From Marinobacter nauticus (GTDB lineage Bacteria; Pseudomonadota; Gammaproteobacteria; Enterobacterales; Shewanellaceae), in NCBI RefSeq assembly GCF_019801015.1, contig NZ_JAHVJZ010000003.1, positions 558,001 to 622,000 of the forward strand: a stretch of DNA of 64,000 nucleotides, in the 5' to 3' direction. Numbering within the stretch: position 1 is the stretch's first letter; the number at the start of each line of letters is the position of its first letter. Of this stretch, positions 7,449 through 15,637 are shown piece by piece. The notes below the pieces were generated by a model. It saw only the letters and a program-made list of their open reading frames with translations, had not been told where the DNA came from and did not search any database. The position numbers were made by a program, and so were the translations under genes.

Positions 7449-8357
7449 ATGGCCAACGCTGCCAATCCATTGCGTTCCATCCTTTACGCCCTTGCGGCGA
7501 ATCTGTCGATCGCAATCGCCAAGCTGGTGGCGGCCATCGTCACTCACTCAGGCTCAATGATGGCGGAAGCGATCCACTCTTTCGCCGACACCGGCAACCA
7601 GCTGTTGCTGCTGCTCGGGCTGAAAACCGCGCGACGCCCTCCCTCGCCGGAACACCCGCTGGGCTACGGAAAAACCATCTATTTCTGGTCCTTTATCGTC
7701 GCCATCATGCTGTTCAGTATGGGCGGGCTCTACTCGCTGTATGAAGGGTGGCACAAGCTGATGGATCCTCACCCCCTGAACAGCGCCTGGATCGCCGTAG
7801 CAGTACTCGTGTTCGCCATCGTTGCGGAAGGGCTGTCACTGCGAGGCTGCATTCAGGAAGTGAACAAAGAGCGGCATGGACGCAGCTACTGGCGTTGGTT
7901 TCGGGAGACCCGCAGCAGCGCGTTGCTGGTGATCTTCGGCGAAGATCTGGCCGCGCTGCTTGGCCTGGCGCTGGCGCTGATTTTCGTTCTGCTGACCATG
8001 ATCACCGGGGATCCGACCTGGGACGCCTATGGCAGCATCAGCATCGGCGTACTGCTGGTGCTGATTGCCGTGTTTATCGGCATTGAAGTGAAGTCGCTCA
8101 TCATTGGCCAGGGGGTCGAGCCCCGCATCAAACAGGAGATGGTCACCTTTCTGGAAAGCCAGCCTGGCGTCGAGCAGGTGTTCAACCTGCTGACGCTGCA
8201 ACTCGGCGCGGATGTGATGGTGGCGGTAAAGCTGAAAATGGCTCCACAACAGAGCGCGGAGGGGATGATTCAGCAGATAAACGAGGTGGAGAGCGCCTTT
8301 AAATCGGCCTACCCACAAGTGATTTGGCGCTTCTTCGAGCCGGACCTGAGCGACTGA
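7449..8357 (+). CDS. Cation diffusion facilitator family metal transporter
   Basis: 302 residues with about six membrane helices and a cytoplasmic C-terminal domain. HSGSMMAEAIHSFADTGNQLLLLLG matches the CDF signature in which the Ser/Asp/His residues contribute to the metal site, and HPLGYGKTIYFWSF is the usual second block. The C-terminal part (about 205-302) is the ferredoxin-like metal-sensing domain. It should export Zn(II), Co(II) or a similar divalent cation by proton exchange; the metal cannot be assigned. It ends 6 bp from the convergent yjeH stop. Confidence 0.87.
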   Translation: MANAANPLRSILYALAANLSIAIAKLVAAIVTHSGSMMAEAIHSFADTGNQLLLLLGLKTARRPPSPEHPLGYGKTIYFWSFIVAIMLFSMGGLYSLYEGWHKLMDPHPLNSAWIAVAVLVFAIVAEGLSLRGCIQEVNKERHGRSYWRWFRETRSSALLVIFGEDLAALLGLALALIFVLLTMITGDPTWDAYGSISIGVLLVLIAVFIGIEVKSLIIGQGVEPRIKQEMVTFLESQPGVEQVFNLLTLQLGADVMVAVKLKMAPQQSAEGMIQQINEVESAFKSAYPQVIWRFFEPDLSD

Positions 8358-8363
8358 CGGCGT

Positions 8364-9608
8364 TCAGGTCCGTTGGTCGGCTCCGGGCCGGCGTACCCGG
8401 CTGACCCACACCATCACCGCCATCAGTGCGCCCACGCCGTACAGCAGAGACGCCCCCAGCGCGTAACCCAGCAGCGCCGTCAGCGCCGCGCCGATCAGCG
8501 CCAGCGCACGATAACGTCTCGACAGCAGCTTATAACCGGCCGCCATGCTCAACAGGTATATCACCACGAACAAACCGTTGACCCAGGGCAGCAGCCGATC
8601 AAAATCCAACCCGCCCAGGTACGCCACCATCAGCGACAGCGCCAACACTGAAGCCAACGCCAGTATTGCCCGCTGCGGCACCCGGTAGGGGTTCAGCCGC
8701 TCAAGGCTGCGGGGCAGATAGCCCTGGGTGGACAGGCTCCAGATCAGCCGCGACATGGCGTTGAGGTAGGTGTTCATGGTGGCGACGCCCGCCAGAACCC
8801 CCAGCAAGCCGATCACCCAGGCTCCGCCGCCGCCGAACACCTGGTTAAAAAGATCCACCATCGCCAGGCGCCCCTCCCAGGGCACCAGCAGCACCAGAGC
8901 GGTTCCACAGAGATAGATCAGCCCCACCACCACCGTTGCCAGCATCATTGCCGGGACAAAATCCCGCTCCGGAGAACGGAACTCTGCGGACAGGTGGCTC
9001 ATCGCCTCCACGCCCAGATAACTCCAGATGGCCACGCCTGCCGCAGTCAGAACCGGGTCCAAGGTCCAGGTGCGCTCCAACGCGGGCGTACCGGGCAACC
9101 CCTCCTTCATCACCACAGCACTGAGCACCACCATCACCGCCAGGATCACCAGAGTCAGCCCAAACTGCAGCCGACCGGACAGCTGAACCCCGCGCAGGTT
9201 GAGCAACACCATGGCAGCCAGCAACCCCATCTGCCCCACCAGTGTGGCCAGGCCCCCGAGGGGCACCAACGAATGCACAAACTCGAAGGTGATCATCATC
9301 GCCGCGGGCAACCCCACCGGTGCCGCAAACAGAAACACCAACCCCACGCTGGCACCGGCCCGGCCGCCAAAGGCCTGCGCCACGAAATAGGCGGGCCCAC
9401 CGGCATGAGGGTATCGGCGCCCCAACTGGGCAAACACCAGAGTGATCGGCAGCATCGCCAGGATCAGCAGCCCCCACGCCCACATTGCGCCGGCACCCGC
9501 AATCTCCACCGTCAGTTGCGGCAGAATGAATACGCTGGTTCCCAGCAGCGAGGTGGCCAGCAGGCCAACGCCTTGCCAGCGGGTGATGGAGGGGTTCAGG
9601 GCGGTCAT
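8364..9608 (-). CDS. yjeH: APC-family amino acid exporter YjeH (methionine/branched-chain)
   Basis: 414 residues and about 12 membrane helices. The opening WQGVGLLATSLLGTSVFILP, then LGRRYPHAGGPAYFV and YLGVEAMSHLSAEFRSPERDF closely follow E. coli YjeH, an exporter of L-methionine and branched-chain amino acids. The ATG at 9608 has AAGGA about eight bases upstream. It is divergent from an Lrp/AsnC-family regulator 114 bp away, a pairing that suggests amino-acid-responsive control. The shared region contains an inverted repeat (CGGTGAAT...ATTCACCG). Confidence 0.87.
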   Translation of the reverse strand: MTALNPSITRWQGVGLLATSLLGTSVFILPQLTVEIAGAGAMWAWGLLILAMLPITLVFAQLGRRYPHAGGPAYFVAQAFGGRAGASVGLVFLFAAPVGLPAAMMITFEFVHSLVPLGGLATLVGQMGLLAAMVLLNLRGVQLSGRLQFGLTLVILAVMVVLSAVVMKEGLPGTPALERTWTLDPVLTAAGVAIWSYLGVEAMSHLSAEFRSPERDFVPAMMLATVVVGLIYLCGTALVLLVPWEGRLAMVDLFNQVFGGGGAWVIGLLGVLAGVATMNTYLNAMSRLIWSLSTQGYLPRSLERLNPYRVPQRAILALASVLALSLMVAYLGGLDFDRLLPWVNGLFVVIYLLSMAAGYKLLSRRYRALALIGAALTALLGYALGASLLYGVGALMAVMVWVSRVRRPGADQRT

Positions 9609-9654
9609 TGCAGTTCCTTGGCCAATCATTTCCGATGCGTTAGTGTACGCCCAG

Positions 9655-9683
9655 CGGTGAATACAGGTCGTCGCCATTCACCG
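9655..9683. promoter_or_regulatory. Inverted repeat in the yjeH / Lrp-family intergenic region
   Basis: CGGTGAAT at 9655-9662 and its exact complement ATTCACCG at 9676-9683, with 13 bases between. The arm centres are 21 bp apart, about two helical turns, as expected for a dimeric HTH regulator. The adjacent Lrp-family protein is the obvious candidate; this is inference. Confidence 0.4.
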
Positions 9684-9722
9684 TCAGATCGTCGGTATCC
9701 ACCCTCAAACGGAATATCAGGG

Positions 9723-10154
9723 ATGAGCGAACAGGAACTCGATAAATTTGACCAGGCGATTCTTGTCGCCTTGCGCGAGGACGCCCGCCAGCCGATCGCG
9801 GCCATAGCCCGACAGGTCAACCTCTCCCGCTCCTCGGTATCCGAGCGAATAAAACGCCTAGAGAACAATGGGGCGATCCGGGGCTACCGGGTGCTGCTGC
9901 GCCCCAGCGCCCGCACCGACGTCAGTGCCTATTTTGAGATTCGCCATAACGACAAGCAGTGCAAGGCTCTGGTAGAGAAACTGAAGCAGATCCCGGAGTT
10001 GCAAAGCTGCCACGGCATCACTGGGGAGATTGATCTTCTGGTGTTGGTGCGGGCGGACTCAATGCAGCGGTTACACCGGATCCGGGACAGCATCGAAGCG
10101 CTCCCTGCGGTGACCAAAATCGTGACGCATGTGGTGATGAGTGAATGGTTCTGA
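9723..10154 (+). CDS. Lrp/AsnC family transcriptional regulator
   Basis: 143 residues. The N-terminal winged HTH (LDKFDQAILVALREDARQPIAAIARQVNLSRSSVSERIKRLE) is followed by the RAM ligand-binding domain (from about residue 65, including GITGEIDLLVLV). Proteins of this kind bind DNA as dimers or octamers and respond to an amino acid. Divergent placement from yjeH suggests it controls amino-acid export. It lacks the length and N-terminal detail of global Lrp, so I treat it as a local regulator. Confidence 0.88.
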   Translation: MSEQELDKFDQAILVALREDARQPIAAIARQVNLSRSSVSERIKRLENNGAIRGYRVLLRPSARTDVSAYFEIRHNDKQCKALVEKLKQIPELQSCHGITGEIDLLVLVRADSMQRLHRIRDSIEALPAVTKIVTHVVMSEWF

Positions 10155-10276
10155 GGCCCCTTTCAAATACCTTTCAACCGTTGCCTCAATGATGCCCTTC
10201 ACAGCAGAATCCGCCTTTCCTTCGCCTGCCATCCCTTTTAGGTTAATGGGTTACCACTCATGAAGAGGGATCTTCC

Positions 10277-11950
10277 ATGCTGAACCGATGCAGCCTGCTG
10301 CTTACGGTGCTGATGCTGGCCCTGCCGGCAGAGGCGGGACAGGGGGCCATCGCCGCCCCGGACCACCACAGCGCCCAGACCGGTGCCGACATTCTCGCCC
10401 TGGGCGGCAATGCGGTGGATGCCGCCGTCGCCACCGCCTTTACCCTGGCCGTCACTTATCCGGAAGCCGGTAACATCGGCGGCGGCGGGTTTATGACCCT
10501 CTGGCATGAGGGCAAGCCCTACTTCCTCGACTACCGGGAAACCGCGCCGGCGAAAGCCCACCGCGATCTTTTTCTGGACAGTCATGGGCAGGTGATTCCG
10601 GATCTCAGTCTGGTGGGCGGCAAAGCCTCCGGCGTCCCGGGCTCAGTAATGGGGATGTGGCAGGCGCACCAGCGCTTCGGCCGCCTGCCCTGGGACACGT
10701 TACTGGCACCCGCCATCCGGCTGGCTCAGGACGGATTTGTGCCCCACCCTCAGCTGCTGGCGATTCAGCAGGAAGGGATGGCGCACTTTGGTGAGCGCAC
10801 CAACTTCGCCGCACACTTCGGCACCATGAGCGCCGACAAGCCCTTCCGCCAACCGGAGCTGGCCGCCACTCTGAAACGCGTTGCTGAGGCAGGTGCCGAC
10901 GGCTTCTACCGAGGCAAAACCGCCGAACTGCTGGTGGCGCAGATGAAGCGAAGCGGGGGCCTTATCAGCCAGCAAGACCTGGCCGCGTACCGGGCTAAGT
11001 GGCGTGAACCGATTCAACACCCCTGGCGGGGCCGTACCCTGATCACCGCGCCGCCGCCCAGCTCCGGAGGGATTGCGCTGGCCCAACTGCTGTCTCTGAA
11101 ACAGGCCCGCCAGAGTGACTTTGACGGCGTCCCCGTCAATGGCCGCCAGTACGTGCACCTGGTGGCCGAAATCGAAAAGCGGGTGTTCGCTGACCGGGCC
11201 GAGTACCTGGGAGACCCGGATTTCCACCCGGTGCCGGTCGACCGTCTGCTGGCCGACGATTACCTGACACAGCGGGCGTCTGAAGTTCAGGCCAATGGGA
11301 TCTCCCCCACCCTGGCGGTTCAGCCCGGATTGGAGTCCCACCAAACCACCCACTATTCGGTGGTGGACCAATGGGGCAATGCGGTCTCCAACACCACCAC
11401 GCTGAATCTGGAGTTCGGCTCTGGTGTGGTGGTGAAAGGGGCGGGATTCCTGCTCAATAACGAGATGGATGACTTCTCTGCCAAACCCGGTGTCCCCAAT
11501 GCCTTTGGGGTGATTGGCGGCGACGCCAACGCCATCGCACCGGGCAAGCGGATGCTCTCCTCCATGAGCCCGTCGCTGCTGGTCAACGACGGGGAAGTGG
11601 AGCTGGTGATCGGCACGCCCGGCGGCTCCACCATCTTCACTTCCGTGTTTCAGGTGATCACCAACCTCTACGATTTCGGTATGACGCCGCAGCAGGCCGT
11701 GGCTGAGCCCCGCTTTCACCATCAGTTGTGGCCGATGAACGAGATCCGCCAGGAGCCTTACGGCAATCTCACCCAACCGGTACAGCAGGCTCTGCATAAG
11801 ATGGGCTACAGCCTGGTCGAGCAGAGCTGGAATCTGGGCGATGTGCAGGTATTGCAGCGGGACGGTGAGCGCTGGCTTGGCGCAGCCGACCCCCGAGCTC
11901 GGGGTGAAGTGCAGTGGGTGGACAGCGCCCCGAACAGCATCAAGCCATAA
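10277..11950 (+). CDS. ggt: Gamma-glutamyltransferase
   Basis: 557 residues with a cleavable signal peptide (MLNRCSLLLTVLMLALPAEA), so the enzyme is periplasmic. It transfers or hydrolyses the gamma-glutamyl group of glutathione. The autocleavage site is HQTTHYSVVD, with Thr357 as the new N-terminal nucleophile of the small subunit. Upstream GGNAVDAAVATAF and GNIGGGGFM and downstream PGGSTIF match the substrate-binding and oxyanion parts of the family. GAGGGA precedes the ATG. The gene appears monocistronic, with a hairpin terminator just after it. Confidence 0.93.
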   Translation: MLNRCSLLLTVLMLALPAEAGQGAIAAPDHHSAQTGADILALGGNAVDAAVATAFTLAVTYPEAGNIGGGGFMTLWHEGKPYFLDYRETAPAKAHRDLFLDSHGQVIPDLSLVGGKASGVPGSVMGMWQAHQRFGRLPWDTLLAPAIRLAQDGFVPHPQLLAIQQEGMAHFGERTNFAAHFGTMSADKPFRQPELAATLKRVAEAGADGFYRGKTAELLVAQMKRSGGLISQQDLAAYRAKWREPIQHPWRGRTLITAPPPSSGGIALAQLLSLKQARQSDFDGVPVNGRQYVHLVAEIEKRVFADRAEYLGDPDFHPVPVDRLLADDYLTQRASEVQANGISPTLAVQPGLESHQTTHYSVVDQWGNAVSNTTTLNLEFGSGVVVKGAGFLLNNEMDDFSAKPGVPNAFGVIGGDANAIAPGKRMLSSMSPSLLVNDGEVELVIGTPGGSTIFTSVFQVITNLYDFGMTPQQAVAEPRFHHQLWPMNEIRQEPYGNLTQPVQQALHKMGYSLVEQSWNLGDVQVLQRDGERWLGAADPRARGEVQWVDSAPNSIKP

Positions 11951-11955
11951 ACCAG

Positions 11956-11975
11956 GGGGCCATCGGCCCCTTTTT
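11956..11975 (+). terminator. Intrinsic terminator of ggt
   Basis: GGGGCC (11956-11961), loop ATC, GGCCCC (11965-11970), then five T. It starts 5 bp after the ggt stop. Confidence 0.75.
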
Positions 11976-12130
11976 ATTTCGCCCTGATCCAGCCCCCGTG
12001 GCGTGCACGCAAAGCCGTGCTAAGCGAATGAAATAACCCATAAACGCTCCGTCTTGATGCGCCAGCGCCGGGCTTTTATTCTCTGAAGACGCGTGCGGGC
12101 TGTGCCCGCCCATCAGTCAAAGGAGAGAGC

Positions 12131-13285
12131 ATGACCGACTACACCGCCATCCGACGGGACCTGCACCGCCACCCGGAGCTGGGATTTGAAGAGCACCGCA
12201 CCCAGGCCATTGTAGTGGCCCATCTGGAGCGCTGCGGGGTGGATGAGATCCACACCGGATTGGGGCAAACCGGGGTAGTCGCGATCATCCGCGGTGCATT
12301 GGGCCCGGGCGACCGAATCGGACTGCGGGCGGACATGGACTGTCTGCCGATGACTGAAGAGAACCGCTTTGAGCACGCCTCCTGTCACGCCGGCAAGATG
12401 CACGGCTGCGGCCACGATGGCCACACCACCATCCTGCTGGCCACGGCCGAGGCGCTCTGTCAGAGCCGCCAGTTCCGGGGCGAAGTGGCACTGATTTTCC
12501 AGCCCGCAGAGGAGGGTCAGGGGGGCGCTCAGGCGATGGTGCAGGATGGACTGTTGAGCCGCTTTCCCCTTAAGCGGGCCTATGCACTGCATAACTTCCC
12601 CGGCATCCCCCAGGGCCACATCCATCTGCGGCCCGGCCCGATGATGGCCAGCTCCGACCGGTTCCGCATCCGGGTTCAGGGCAAAGGTGGGCACGGGGCC
12701 ATGCCACACCTGTCGGTCGACCCGGTGCTGGTGGCCGCTCACATCGTGGTGGCCCTGCAAAGCCTGGTCAGCCGCAGTCAGAACCCTATCCGCCCCGCAG
12801 TGGTGAGCTGCACCATTGTCAAAGCCGGAGAAGCCACCAATGTGATTCCGGATCATGCGGTGCTGGAAGGCACCTTCCGTGCCTTTGAACCGGCAGACCG
12901 CGCCCGCATTGGCGAACAGATGGTGCGCCTGGCCAGTCACACTGCCGAGGCTTTTGGTGCCAGCGCGGAGGTCTCCCTGAACCAGGATTCCCATATCGGC
13001 TATCCGGCGGTGATCAATGACGCCGCGGCCACGGAGATCGCGCTGGCCGCGGCACAAGCCGTTGCCCCAGGCGTCAAAGCCGACGCGGATCCGGTGCCCG
13101 GCAGTGAAGACTTCAGCTTTATCGCCGAGCAGGTGCCCAGTTGCTATGTGTTGCTGGGGAATGACCGGGGCACCGAACAGGACCAGTTCTTCCTGCACCA
13201 CCCCCGCTACGATTTTAACGATGCTATCCTGCCGGTGGGCGTGGCCTTCTTCGTTGAGCTGGTCAATCGGGAGCTGGGGGCCTGA
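12131..13285 (+). CDS. M20 family amidohydrolase (N-acyl amino acid hydrolase type)
   Basis: 384 residues, cytoplasmic. DLHRHPELGFEEHRT, LRADMDCLPM, HGCGHDGHTTILL and IFQPAEEGQGGAQ carry the metal ligands and catalytic Glu of the aminoacylase/hippuricase branch of family M20. The dimerisation insert begins around FRIRVQGKGGHGAMPH. PGSEDFSF supplies the late Glu/Asp ligand region. It should remove an acyl group from an N-acyl amino acid or peptide; the natural substrate is not clear. AAGGAGAGAG precedes the ATG. Confidence 0.88.
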   Translation: MTDYTAIRRDLHRHPELGFEEHRTQAIVVAHLERCGVDEIHTGLGQTGVVAIIRGALGPGDRIGLRADMDCLPMTEENRFEHASCHAGKMHGCGHDGHTTILLATAEALCQSRQFRGEVALIFQPAEEGQGGAQAMVQDGLLSRFPLKRAYALHNFPGIPQGHIHLRPGPMMASSDRFRIRVQGKGGHGAMPHLSVDPVLVAAHIVVALQSLVSRSQNPIRPAVVSCTIVKAGEATNVIPDHAVLEGTFRAFEPADRARIGEQMVRLASHTAEAFGASAEVSLNQDSHIGYPAVINDAAATEIALAAAQAVAPGVKADADPVPGSEDFSFIAEQVPSCYVLLGNDRGTEQDQFFLHHPRYDFNDAILPVGVAFFVELVNRELGA

Positions 13286-13382
13286 AGCGGTTTCGCGAGC
13301 CGCTCTCGGTTCACACCAGCGGAGATCGCAATCCACGGGTCACTTTGGTAGTCTGCCGGCGAATTGGAGACAAGGGACTAAG

Positions 13383-13862
13383 ATGGAACACCTTTTTTGG
13401 CTGGAGCCCGGCCAGATCGCCGGACGCAGTGGCCCCAATAAAGACCCGTGGACCGCAGACGAACTGAAGCAGGCGGGGATCAGCACGGTACTGTCACTGA
13501 ACGATGCTGCAGGCGTCGACCCCTCTGCGCTGGCGCAAGTGGGGATACACCATCACCATGTCTCTCTGCCCGGCGAGATCCCGCCACGGGAGCATGACGA
13601 GGAAACCTGCATGTTGCGCCTGCCACAGGCGCTGGCCCGCCTGAATCCGGCGCTGAAGCAGGGAGAGCGGGTGCTGATCCACTGCCGCAGCGGCAAGGAT
13701 CGCACCGGCATGCTGATGGCTTACCTGCTGATGGTTCGCCGCGGCCTGTCACCCAAAGCCGCCATGGCTCAGGTGCGCGAGGTACGCCCCATCGCCTTCA
13801 CCGCCGATGGCTGGGAAGCCATGACGTTGTCAGTGCTCGAGCGCCTCGCGCCCCACCACTGA
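13383..13862 (+). CDS. Protein tyrosine / dual-specificity phosphatase family protein
   Basis: 159 residues. The catalytic P-loop is HCRSGKDRTG, an exact HCxxGxxR motif. The N-terminal part (FWLEPGQIAGRSGP, then GISTVLSLNDAAGVD) matches compact prokaryotic dual-specificity phosphatases. It may act on phosphoproteins or on small phosphorylated molecules; no substrate is evident. The C-terminal 33 bp overlap the end of the convergent ParA gene. GGGACTAAG precedes the ATG. Confidence 0.85.
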   Translation: MEHLFWLEPGQIAGRSGPNKDPWTADELKQAGISTVLSLNDAAGVDPSALAQVGIHHHHVSLPGEIPPREHDEETCMLRLPQALARLNPALKQGERVLIHCRSGKDRTGMLMAYLLMVRRGLSPKAAMAQVREVRPIAFTADGWEAMTLSVLERLAPHH

Positions 13863-14621
13863 TTCCGCTTCCAGTGCGCGCCAGAGCCCCCGAAACTGCT
13901 CGGTCAGTTTGTGCTTTGGCGCCAGATGGCACAGCGGCACCTGAGCCTGATGGGACTCCCGCAATTTCACCGAACTGCCCAGCTCCGGCTTCAGTACCGG
14001 TAACCCTTTATCGGTCAGTTCCGCCACCAGCTGGCGCGGCAAGCGGGCCTGGGGATTGAACTGATTCACCACGATGCCTTCCAGTGACAGATCCGGATTG
14101 TGGTCGTTCTTCAGCTCAAGAAGGTTGTCCATCAGCCGGGTGATGGCTTGTGCGGAGAAGCCGTCACAATCGAAGGGGATCAGCACAGAATCCGCCGCGA
14201 TAAGCGCCGCTTTTGAGTAAAAGTTGAAGTTGGGCGGGGTATCGATATAGACGCGTTCAAACTCCCCTTCCAGCGATTTCAGCGCATCCCGAAGCTTGAA
14301 GATTTTGTATCGCATCTCCAACTCCCGCTCCAGTGGCCCTAACGCCTCACTGGCCGGCAGTAACGACAGATTGGGCCAGGCGGTATCGTAGAGATAGCTC
14401 TCTGCCTCCGGCAGTCGGCCAAACCAGCCAACGGTCTGTTTAAACAGGTCTGCCACCGAGGGGCCGTCACCCTCCCAGCCCAGGTAGTGGCTGCTGTTGC
14501 CCTGCATATCCAGATCAACCAGCAGGGTTTTATAGCCCTGTTCGGCACTGATGGCCGCAAGATTGACGCTGATACTCGATTTCCCTACTCCACCCTTCTG
14601 ATTGAACACCACCCGTTTCAT
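13830..14621 (-). CDS. ParA family ATPase (orphan)
   Basis: 263 residues. A deviant Walker A box near the N-terminus (NQKGGVGKSS), the LLVDLDMQGNSSHYLG A' motif and VYIDTPPN Walker B place it in the ParA/MinD group of positioning ATPases. No ParB, parS or other partner lies beside it, so this is not a complete partition locus. Its neighbours are a convergent tyrosine phosphatase (33 bp overlap) and an SDR enzyme. It may position a protein or chromosomal locus. GAGAGGG precedes the ATG. Confidence 0.87.
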   Translation of the reverse strand: MKRVVFNQKGGVGKSSISVNLAAISAEQGYKTLLVDLDMQGNSSHYLGWEGDGPSVADLFKQTVGWFGRLPEAESYLYDTAWPNLSLLPASEALGPLERELEMRYKIFKLRDALKSLEGEFERVYIDTPPNFNFYSKAALIAADSVLIPFDCDGFSAQAITRLMDNLLELKNDHNPDLSLEGIVVNQFNPQARLPRQLVAELTDKGLPVLKPELGSSVKLRESHQAQVPLCHLAPKHKLTEQFRGLWRALEAESVVGREALEH

Positions 14622-14674
14622 CCTGACCCTCTCCCTGTGAGCGCTCTGAGTTCAACATACCCAAGCTGCTGGTC

Positions 14675-14702
14675 AAAAAAAATGCAGACCGAAGTCTGCA
14701 TT
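14675..14702 (-). terminator. Intrinsic terminator downstream of the SDR gene
   Basis: AATGCAGAC (14681-14689), loop CGAA, GTCTGCATT (14694-14702). Read on the minus strand it is followed by a long T run (14680 down to 14675), and it lies just past the SDR stop. Confidence 0.8.
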
Positions 14703-14733
14703 CTTGTTTGCGATGGTGACATTGCCGTGACGA

Positions 14734-15531
14734 TCAGAGCGCCCGGATGATGCCGCCTTCCACGCGCAGCGCCTGACCATTCATCGCCCGGTTGGAGGTC
14801 AGGTAAACGGTGGCTTTGGCCACTTCGTTCACATCCACAAAGCGTTGCAGCAGGGAGGTGGGCTCGTGATCGGCGAAGTAGTTTTCGGTCAGCTCGGCCA
14901 CCGGCTTGCCCTCTTTGGCACTGAGGGTATCAAAATAGTTCTCGACACCGTCGGTCCAGGTCGGGCCCGGCAGCACCGAATTTACGGTGACGTTTTTGCC
15001 TTTGGTCAACTCCGCCAGCGCGCGGGACAGGGAGATCAGCGCAGTCTTGGTGACGGAGTAGTGCACCATCTGGCCCAGCGGCTTGATGCCACACTCGGAG
15101 GAAACGTTGACGATGCGGCCGAAGTCCCGCTCCAGCATGCCCGGAAGCAGGCCTCGGGCCAGACGCACGGCGCTCATCACGTTGACGTTGAAGTAGTGCA
15201 TCCACTCGTGGTCTTCGATGGCTTCAAACGCCTTTACCTCAAAGATGCCGGTGTTGTTCACCAGGATGTCGACACCACCCAGCTCACTCAGACGCTCAAG
15301 CAGCGCATCACACTGCGCGCCATCGGACAGATCGGCCGCCATGGCCAGAACCCGGCCTTCGGCGTTGCAGGCCGACGCCAGCTCGCGGGCGGTCGCGTCA
15401 CAGCGGCTCTGGTCTCGGCCATTGATGATCACCACCGCGCCTTCATTGACGTAGTGGGTGGCGATCGCCTTGCCGATGCCACCGGTCGAACCGGTCACCA
15501 GTACGCGCTTACCTTGCAGTTCCAGATCCAT
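14734..15531 (-). CDS. Short-chain dehydrogenase/reductase
   Basis: 265 residues. The Rossmann nucleotide site is VTGSTGGIGKAIA; NNTG replaces the usual NNAG; the catalytic triad is visible as Ser in IVNVSSECG and YSVTK. The NGRD block after strand two, with Arg following the Gly, suggests NADP(H) preference. The substrate is unknown. TTGGAGGCACG precedes the chosen ATG at 15531. An internal insertion between the catalytic helix and the C-terminus (WTDGVENYFDTLSAKEGKPV) resembles SDR branches annotated as 3-oxoacyl-ACP reductase-like. Confidence 0.85.
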   Translation of the reverse strand: MDLELQGKRVLVTGSTGGIGKAIATHYVNEGAVVIINGRDQSRCDATARELASACNAEGRVLAMAADLSDGAQCDALLERLSELGGVDILVNNTGIFEVKAFEAIEDHEWMHYFNVNVMSAVRLARGLLPGMLERDFGRIVNVSSECGIKPLGQMVHYSVTKTALISLSRALAELTKGKNVTVNSVLPGPTWTDGVENYFDTLSAKEGKPVAELTENYFADHEPTSLLQRFVDVNEVAKATVYLTSNRAMNGQALRVEGGIIRAL

Positions 15532-15588
15532 CGTGCCTCCAAACTCAAACAGGGGGATTGTGTGGCTGAGTTTAGGAGGGCTTCTGGG

Positions 15589-15610
15589 CATCAGGAAATG
15601 ATTCCTGATG
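15589..15610. other. Perfect hairpin between recJ and the SDR gene
   Basis: CATCAGGAA, loop ATGA, TTCCTGATG: a nine-base-pair perfect stem 28 bp past the recJ stop. It has no T run on the minus strand, so it could be a weak recJ terminator or an RNA-stabilising hairpin. Confidence 0.4.
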
Positions 15611-15637
15611 ATGATTTTGATAACGCAGCGTGATGAT

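Noticed and set aside
12000-12020. GCACGCAAAGCCGTGC resembling the core of a GEMM (c-di-GMP-I) riboswitch before the M20 hydrolase
   Set aside because: Only the ACGCAAAGCC string matches; the flanking bases form a simple GCACG/CGTGC hairpin and neither the GGGCAAAC strand nor the second hairpin is present.
13830-14621. Complete chromosome or plasmid partition locus
   Set aside because: Only a ParA-like ATPase is present. No ParB gene or parS-like repeats lie nearby, and flanking genes are unrelated.
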